Source of the DNA: Pinguiococcus pyrenoidosus
Lineage: Eukaryota; Sar; Pinguiophyceae; Pinguiochrysidales; Pinguiochrysidaceae
Direction: 5' to 3'
DNA: 35,193 nt
Assembly (NCBI GenBank): GCA_019677205.1
Contig: JAAMXY010004196.1
Coordinates: 1 to 35,193, forward strand
A program made the translations under genes and the position numbers. The notes under the pieces were generated by a model. The model was given only the letters and a program-made list of their open reading frames with translations. It was not told the origin of the DNA and made no database searches. Shown here piece by piece: positions 28,420 through 35,193 of this stretch. Within the stretch, counting starts at the first letter, position 1. The number at the start of each line of letters is the position of its first letter.

Positions 28420-30469
28420 TCACACCTCCGCTGGAATAATCCGCATCATTTGCTTCGCTCGAAGCGGCATCGCATACAGAAAGCCATCCCTGCCAACGAC
28501 GCCCCCTTCGTACTTGTCCTTGCCCGGCAAGTTGCCCACCATGGACGTCTAAGTAAAGCAACCCACGTGCTCAGCGTCGCAATGGTGGCGCAGCCCAGCA
28601 GCGCGTGTGCATCAACTAACTCGCGCGCTCCGCGGCTCACCTTTCCCGTTGACGGTTCGATCCGGAGCACTCCCGTCGCCCGCAGAGGGATGCCGTAGAC
28701 GCATCCGTCACGCCCCACGAAGCCGTTCTGTGGTGCCAGCGGGCAGAACAACGCCTGATCTGAGCGGCCAAAACACAGAAGGCTTTTCCTGTGGATGACC
28801 GGCCCACCTGCCATTTGTTCATGCCTTCCAGGAAAGTCCTGCCGATGAGGCTGATCTCTTCGGTTGCACAGTTGATCCTCAGAACGCGCTCGCTGTCGCC
28901 GGGCATTGCGTAGATGCAGTTGTCTGGGAAGTTGGCGTTATCGAGGAAGCGTGAACACCGAGCGAGCGACAAAGCCTGCGCCGTACCTGGTCCCAGAACC
29001 CCGCCGAGGTACTTGTACTTGCCATCGCTCCTATGCCGGCCGGACTTCAGGCCGCGCCCCAGTGTTCTCACCTGCAAGGCGTCTGGAATGAGCTGCTGCT
29101 GTCACTGGGTGCGGATGGGTTGCTCCAACCACCGCGACTCGCCGAGTCGGGGGTTGCGCTAACGCTACCTCTTGCTTCTCCGGGTCGATCTTGAGAACCG
29201 TGTCGATGTTGTTGGGGATGCCGTAGATGCATCCATCCCCACCTGCTCAGGTTTGCTGCTTAGGATTCGCTGGAGGGTAGTGATGCAGGCCGTGCTACGA
29301 AGTGAAGTATCTGCAGAGGGCTCACCTACTACCCCGCCATGCCACTTCCATCCGCCTGGCTCGAGGTTTCCGATCGTCGATACCTGGTCATGTTTTGCCA
29401 GACATGTCAGTCAGGTCAGGGTGGACGCAGTTCCAAGTCCGTCTTCCCATCGTCCACCCACCGACTGAGTTGCGGGATCAATTTTGAGGACGGAGTTGCT
29501 GTTCTGAGGGATGCCATAGATGCAGCCGTCGCTGCCCGCCAGTCCGCCATACCACTTTTGCATTCCCGGCAGCGGGCCACCGATGATGCTGACCTGTTGG
29601 TTGGTGGTAGGAGAAAGCCTTCAGTTCTGAGTCGCTTAAGGCAACGCTTGCTCAGCTCTTACCTCATCGTTGAGCGTGTTGATCTTCAAGACGCCGGTCG
29701 CATTGCAAGGGATGCAATAGATGCATCCATCGGATGCTATCGTCCTCCGTCAGCACCGAGCTTGCGGACGTTTGCTAGACTGGGTACGTACCCAGCACCC
29801 CTCCGTGCCACATGAACTTGCCGCCAAGCCCGGAGCCCACGAGCTCGCATCTTGTCTCTTCGGGCAGAATCTTCAGAACGGCGTCTGCATGCGAGGGAAT
29901 GCAGTAGATGGCGCCAGTCTCCGCTGTGATGCCTCTCAGCCACTTGTAGTTGCCCGGCCAGGGGCCGCCAAAGGTCTCGACAGCCATCGTCCGCGGATCG
30001 ACCTTCAACACGTGTCTCGCGTGGCCTGGAACGCCGTAAATGCAGCCGTCTAAATGGGGAAAGCAGCCTCAGCGCCCCTCGACGCATTGCGAATAAGGTC
30101 GTCCATCCCACAAGCGCACCAAGGCCGAGCGCGCCTCCCAGCCACTTCTCCTGTCCCATCAGCATGGGGCCTTTTGGGGCACGACGGCGCTTATTGGGAG
30201 GCGATGCGATGCAGGCGCGGCGAAGACGCGAAGAGCTTTACCCCAAACTTCCGCGCGCGCGCGTTTTCTCCAGCGCTTCCACGCTCCTCTCGTAAAGAGA
30301 AAGAGGGCTGTCGCAGAAGAGGGGGCAATCGCTGCCAAAGTGAGGCCGGAGAGTACAGACAGCATGCTTGAGGAAGAGACCCCCAAAGGGAGCGCTCACC
30401 AACTGCGCCGACGGCAGTGCTGGCAGCGGCGACTTTCGGCCGCTGCCGCATCCATTCCAGAAACGCCAT
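28420..30469 (-). CDS. Membrane-anchored eight-repeat protein, probable 8-bladed propeller
   Basis: Twelve exons were joined: 30469-30400, 30331-30242, 30170-30120, 30049-29792, 29736-29663, 29593-29462, 29383-29326, 29242-29169, 29071-28987, 28923-28808, 28727-28641 and 28548-28420, giving 407 residues. An alternative start at ATG 30386, without the first intron, gives 402. Both have one hydrophobic segment followed by a basic cluster (RGAWKRWRKRAR), so a signal anchor is likely. The rest is tandem repeats of the form DGCIYGIP-x6-VLKIDP-x4-V-x-IG-x7-KW-x-GG. The eight DG boxes start at about residues 71, 115, 159, 203, 247, 298, 343 and 386. Similar repeats occur in uncharacterised algal proteins, to my knowledge without an assigned function. 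No catalytic motif is evident. Confidence 0.85.
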
Positions 30470-30867
30470 CGCACGCTCTCCTGCGACGGCAAAGTGCCAG
30501 GGAGCCGGGGGCAAGGAACGTGGCGAAGACTCGGACATCTGATGATGCGAAGTGGGAAAAGCTGGAAGATCTGCGGCGTACGGGAAGAGATGGAGAGGAG
30601 CGCAACGAAGCAACTTGGCTGTGCTACAGGTCGAGCGAGCCGGTTGAGCAGCTGTGAAGGGTATTGCACCGCGCAGGTGCAGCAAGCACTACGTGCACGA
30701 GCTCATGAGGAGCGCCGAGTGACGATGGAGGTCATCAGAAGCCTCGTTGGCGAAGCAGATGAAGAAGACGCCAGCAGGGCCAGAAGAAGTTGAAAACCAT
30801 TGCTGTCTTGCTTTCTTGTTCACGCTGCGCCATCAGATGTTTTCGCGAGCGCAGTACCCTACGTCCG
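30470..30867. other. Spacer between eIF2-beta and the repeat-protein gene
   Basis: About 400 bp containing the eIF2-beta 3' UTR and the promoter of the repeat-protein gene. The repeat-protein frame is open upstream of its chosen start, with further in-frame ATGs at 30538 and 30685, so the coding region could begin here. The plus-strand open frames are Arg/Glu/Ala-rich and unconvincing. Confidence 0.4.
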
Positions 30868-31594
30868 CTACTTTCGAGCCGCCCTTCTGTCTGCTTTGGT
30901 CTTGGCGTGGTATCCGCTGCGGATGGGCGCCACGGAGCGACTGGAGCCGCAGGCGCGGCAGTGGATGAAGTACAAGCGGCTGACGGGATCTCTGGACAAC
31001 GCGGTCTCCGGACTCCGGCACATCTTGCACATCACGTACTCCTGCACATAGCGCTTCAGCAGCGACTCGATCGACTTGGACATGAAGCGGCCCCGGAGCA
31101 TCAGGCGGCCTTGCAAGTCGATGGAGCCCTCCGTGCCCAACTCCGCCAGGAAGAACTGGAAGACGTGGTCCGAAGAGCGGTCGATGAGCCGAATGATCTC
31201 CGGAAAGTTGGACCACAGCGTCTTCTTCGAGCCCGCCTTCATCAGCGTGGGAGGCATCATGCGGAACTGCCGGCGCTCCGCGTGGTCCGGGTTGTTGGCG
31301 GACACCAGTTCCAGAGCGCGCGCAAGCAAGTCCTCATACGCATAGTTTGCTTCCAGTGATTGCGCCATCTGTGCTTCCTCCCCATCGCCCTTGACCTCCG
31401 CATCCCCCACTCCATTCTCTTCCTTGGCCACCTGCGGCGCAAGAGCGAGGCGTCAGTCTCTGAGAGGACAGAGCTGTGGCGCTCCGAGGGCTCACTTTCT
31501 TCTTCTTCTTCTTCTTGCGCTTCTTGCTCATGTCAAACATGGCGGCCACCTCCGCAGAGGTGTCCGCGGCAGTCTTCTCCTCGACGTCAGCCAT
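30868..31594 (-). CDS. EIF2S2: Translation initiation factor eIF2 subunit beta
   Basis: The exons are 31594-31496 and 31431-30868 (intron of 64 nt), giving 220 residues, clearly shorter than animal eIF2-beta (about 330). The C-terminal core is complete. It has the helical/alpha-beta domain with YEDLLARAL, RFRMMPPTLMKAGSKKTLW-type sequence and a C4 zinc ribbon (CKMC and HCRAC, about residues 170-200) that helps in start-codon recognition. The N-terminus has a single Lys block, SKKRKKKKKKKV, which spans the exon junction. Animals and yeast have three such blocks that bind eIF5 and eIF2B-epsilon. The protein is part of the eIF2-GTP-Met-tRNAi complex in the cytosol. It is divergent from the GRAM-like gene. 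Confidence 0.95.
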
Positions 31595-32089
31595 CGTGAG
31601 CCAAAATTCCGCCCCAAGGTGACGTGTAGACGCGCAGTCCCGGACGCCTTAAACTTGAGCGGCGGTGAAGCTCCAGAGCAAGGCCCGTCAGCTGACCGCG
31701 GCAAATGGCCCTGGATCGTTCCCATTGGCAGAGAAGCCGCTTTGAAATCAGGAAGAGGGAAAATTATCAAGATTGCATACTGTAACATACTTTTCGATTT
31801 CGAAGACTACTTTCTGGAAACTTATCGATAATTTTTCAATCTCGATTGTGGTTGGGAATTCTCTACCGTTGTGACGCCTTATGAAATTTTGTTGAGTTCT
31901 GTATAAAATACTGAATTTATATTGACAAAATAAATATATATAGTAACGTCTTTATAATATTGACAAGAGCGTCACTGAAGCCGGTTGCAGAATCCGAAGC
32001 GGCGTGGAACTCAGCGCAGTGTGCGGGCGCTTTGCGGCATTTTGGCGCTCTAGTGCTCTCCACGAGCGGGCGCGTGGCGCGCGGCCGCA
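31595..32089. promoter_or_regulatory. AT-rich divergent promoter region eIF2-beta / GRAM-like gene
   Basis: A 495-bp spacer with a very AT-rich core (about 31760-31965), including TAAATATATATAG. CTTTTCGA at 31790-31797 is followed directly by TTTCGAAG. Composition returns sharply to GC-rich before each start codon. No gene or RNA is visible. Confidence 0.4.
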
Positions 32090-35048
32090 ATGGAGGGCGT
32101 GGAAGAGCTGACCAACATGGTGCTCAATCAGCTGATGGAGGTCGAGAGCGCGGCCCTAAGAACGGAGCACAGCAGCGCGCTTAGCATGTCCGATAGCGAC
32201 GACGATCTCAGCGTTGAGGAGCGGAGGTAGGCCGTCGCACCTAGAAAATGCAGATGCAAAGTTTTCGAAAGTGGATTGCGCGGGAAGTTCAGCAGATTAA
32301 GGTGCTTAAAGTCAATGCGGTGGACCGGTTATGAAAGGCGTAAAGTTGGTTCTACGAAGAGGACGAAGCACAAACCCTGCGGAGAAGCGCGATGGAGAGG
32401 GCAGGCAGCGAAACTTCGGCAGTGGTGTCAAGTGTGGGAGAGGAAAAGAGTTGATACTTGAGGTATCTGACAAGATTGTGCGTGATGTTCTTGCTTGATA
32501 TAGGCTTGCAACTGCTCGCTTCAGCATCCTAGAGGCGCAGAACCTCACGCGGAAGCGGCGGCAGCGCGCTCTCACAGAGCAGAGCGCGGTTCGCTCGCCG
32601 GCGCAGGATGCGTCGAAGCGGAAAGTGGCCAAGCGGCGCGAGCGCGGGTGGGGAGCGTCGATGGAGCCGCAGGGTCAGCGAACGCTGGAGATGCCTTCCT
32701 CCCGACCCGTGTCGGTGAGAGCGGTCTTGGAGGTGCTGGGCGTGCAGAGGGTTGCGGAAGCCGAGGCGGCGAGCTTCGTGTCGCATGGGGAGGTTGCGGA
32801 TTTTCTAGAGCATCACGATGCGCCGGAGCTGCAGGGAGAGCACTTTCTCAAGCTGCGGTACTATGGCGTCGAGCAGGTGCCCCTTCAGACCGTAAAGTAC
32901 CGCTGCGTCCACATGCTCTCGTGCGCGCTGCGTCCAGACGTGCCGTTGCAGCGCATCGAGACGTGCATCGCGCGGACAGCCCGGAAGCTGAACCTGCGGG
33001 TGAGCAACTGGCTCCCGGGCCACATCACCACCGAGAAGGGCGGCTATCAGTCGGGAGTGCCGGAGTGGCACTTGATGGACTGCCAAGTAGTGTTAGATAT
33101 TCGGACGAAGGTCCGCACGCTCCTGGTGCGCTACATTCTCGTGCTTCCCCTGCCGGCGGAGATCGCCGAGCAAGGCCGGCACCCGGGCAACAAGCAGAGC
33201 TACACCAAGGCCAGCAACATGGCTCTCAAGGTGGCGCTGGTGCAGGGTGGCGTCTCCCTGAGCACGATAGGCTCGTGTCGCCATCTCCCCAAGGAGGCCT
33301 TCCGGAAGGGAGTAGATAGGGAAGCGATGAAAGCGCTGCGGTCCCACGACGCGGAGGAGGATGCAGATGAAGAACCGCTCGAGCCGGCCAGCGGGAGCGT
33401 CCCCGTGGCGGGCGCGAGGCTGGTCCCCATGGCACTGGTGCACGAGACGCAGGAATCGGAATTGGCGTCCGCGGGGCTCTTTGATTTCAGCCCTGGCCGC
33501 AGCTCGAACCGTCGGAGGTCAGAAGACTTTTTCGGCGAAGGCGACAACGGGTATCCGGATGTGGAGGTCGGATTTTCCCTGGATGTTCAGTACTGCGTCC
33601 AGCTTTGGAGCTTCTCCCGCCACACCATGCGCACAGCGTACAAGAGGAGACTCGCCGGCCTAGACAAAGACGTGCAGCAGCAGGCAGACTTGGCCGACAA
33701 CGTCCGCAGAGTGCTAGACCCTTGCTTCAAGCGCTACAAGCTCGAGCTCCCTTCGGACAGCAGTGCTGGCAGCATCGGAAACTTGCGGCACAGTCCGGAG
33801 CTTAGCGTCGAAGAGGACGAAGTAGAATACGATAACGATAGCATCAGCGGCGTCGGCGGCGGTGGCGGCGGCGGCGGCGGCAGCGGCGGCGGCGTTTCTA
33901 GGGAGACCATGTCTGACCTCGCGTCGATAGATGAGGTCTCGGATGCGCTGGGCAGCAAGTCTCGTCTGAGCACGACGCCGCGGAAGAGAGATGCGCGGCG
34001 GCGTCGACAGAAGAATGCGCCGGTGCGGCCCTCGCAGTCCGCGGATGCCGTCAAGCCTACACCACCGACGCCCGCGCCGACGCTGGAGCTGCCTCGTGCA
34101 GCCACCATGGACGCCGAAGAGACGAAGGATTCCGGCCCCTTTACGCCGGTCAAGAATCGCTCCAGCCACGGCTTCAGCTCCCGAGAGAGCAGCTTCTGCT
34201 CGACCGATGCCGCGGATCTGACAACGTGCGACTTTGGCTTGCGCGTTCCGCTGCATGCCATAGCCGGGGCTGCGCCTCTGTGCGAGGGAAGTCCTCCGAA
34301 GGTGCGGAAGGATGCCGACGACGAGAGCGCCGGCGTGGCTCTGGCATACCTCATTGACCAGAGGTGGCTCGAAAAAGCGATTCGTGAGCTGTGGAGTCGT
34401 CTCGACGCCAAGTGCGACGCGAAGCTCGCATCCCTTGTTCAGAAGGCCAAAGCCGAGTCGGCCAGACGGATCTTGGCGACGAAGCGGAGGAACGCATCCC
34501 TTTTCGGGGCGCTTGCTTCGGCGAAGAGCGTGTCATCCCATTCGTACACGAAGACGTTCTGGAAGCTGCTGGAGAACTTCGCGAAGGGCTCATCCTCCGC
34601 GGCAGCAGCGAGGGGGCTGGCCATCGTGGAGGACAAGGAGGCGGTTCTCTTCTGGACCAACATCATGTACGCGTCGACGTCGACGGGCATATTCTACCTC
34701 ACGCCCAAGCATGTGGTCTGCGTCGTGTACAGTATCTTCGGGTTCGCAAAAGAGATCATCTCGATCCACTTGCAGTCTCTGAAGACGGTCAAGGTCTCCG
34801 AAGGCCTTCTGAGCGGCGTCGCGCTGACTTGGCAACAGCAGTTCACGTTTGGCGATGGGCCGGAGACGGAGTCCCCTAGGAATTCTACTTCGTCTGCAAA
34901 GCGGCACGAAGGCCTCGTGATCATTCCAACGATGCAAAGGGCGCAGCACCTCGTCGACCTCATCAGCTCTGCGAAGGAGAGCCTCTCCGTACCGGCGTCC
35001 CACTTCCCGTCACCAAAGTTTCTCCGAGGTCAGACCACCGAGTGGTAG
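32090..35048 (+). CDS. GRAM-domain-like protein of unknown function
   Basis: The exons are 32090-32226 and 32504-35048, giving 893 residues. The 277-nt intron is the longest in the window and joins in phase to an Arg-rich helix (ILEAQNLTRKRRQRAL). The ATG has a good context (CCGCAATGG). Residues about 120-320 form a compact globular part, LKLRYYGVEQVPLQTVKYR through VPEWHLMDCQVVLDIR, that I do not recognise. The middle is disordered and includes a poly-Gly tract (GGC repeat, near 33850-33895). The C-terminus (about 755-880), with FWTNIMYASTSTGIFYLTPK, VYSIFGFAKEIISIHL and LVIIPTMQRAQHLVDLI, has the pattern of a GRAM/PH-like lipid-binding domain. A role at a membrane is therefore likely but inferred. 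No transmembrane segment is present. Confidence 0.8.
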
Positions 35049-35193
35049 CCGCAAAACATGCGAGTTCCTTGAAAGGAGGAGACGAAGAAGAAGAGCAGCA
35101 GCAGCAACAACCACAAGAACAAGAGTTGCGTGGCATCAACCCTGTCAACGCTCAGGACCAGCGGCAGCACTGCCATGTCGTCAAGCTGCGTCA
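35049..35193. other. 3' flank of the GRAM-like gene
   Basis: Downstream sequence with a GAAGAAGAAGAGCAGCAGC purine/CAG-type low-complexity stretch (about 35080-35125). No gene is visible before the window ends. Confidence 0.4.

Noticed and set aside
30332-30386. ATG at 30386 as the only start of the eight-repeat gene
   Set aside because: It is possible, but a 68-nt GT-AG intron from 30399 to 30332 in phase joins a further N-terminal exon. I kept it as an alternative.
23498-31594. Clustering of MCTS1, eIF2-beta and GUF1 as a translation gene cluster
   Set aside because: The three are separated by unrelated genes on both strands and act in different compartments; coincidence is the simpler reading.
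1-35193. CRISPR arrays, bacterial operons, tRNA or rRNA genes
   Set aside because: No spaced direct-repeat array, no Shine-Dalgarno-linked gene strings and no recognisable tRNA or rRNA signature were found by eye; small RNAs cannot be excluded without a covariance-model search.

Overview
The window is eukaryotic nuclear DNA. Most genes are split by GT-AG introns, nearly all 54-124 nt long, and I could place about 39 of them by joining reading frames. The products are eukaryotic: eIF2-beta, MCTS1, tubulin cofactor C, a triose-phosphate-transporter-family carrier and a RUN/Rubicon-homology protein. Two features point to an alga with a complex plastid of red-algal origin. The 3-dehydroquinate synthase carries a signal peptide followed by a GAF|RP motif, and isopentenyl-diphosphate isomerase is fused to squalene synthase, as reported in diatoms and some other algae. 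I cannot name the genus; a stramenopile or haptophyte fits best.

Layout. Positions 1-4546 (minus) hold the N-terminal 1515 codons of a very large IQ-motif protein that runs off the left edge. Positions 4547-8337 are gene-poor: a truncated BED/hAT transposase remnant, a 235-bp MITE-like element with 27-bp terminal inverted repeats and TTAA flanks, an AT-rich stretch, a low-complexity repeat and a possible decayed ORF. From 8338 rightwards genes are dense and mostly alternate strands: a small candidate gene (-), IDI-SQS (+), GUF1/EF4 (-), plastid DHQS (+), a pseudouridine glycosidase-kinase fusion (-), a GST-like protein (+), RUN-Rubicon (-), MCTS1 (-), TBCC (-), a TPT-family transporter (+), a membrane-anchored repeat protein predicted to be an 8-bladed propeller (-), eIF2-beta (-) and a GRAM-like protein (+).

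Five gene pairs are divergent. Four of them share AT-rich spacers; two spacers contain near-perfect palindromes, and several carry a TTTTCGA-type motif. The pseudouridine/GST pair has only 52 bp between start codons. Convergent pairs have short 3' gaps of 91-280 bp.

The genes do not form one pathway. Isoprenoid/sterol synthesis, plastid shikimate synthesis, pseudouridine salvage, endolysosomal traffic, tubulin folding and three translation-related factors lie side by side. The least-described items are the 8-repeat protein at 28.4-30.5 kb, which has introns at recurring repeat positions and an apparent N/C-terminal blade closure, the RUN-Rubicon protein, and the giant left-edge protein.
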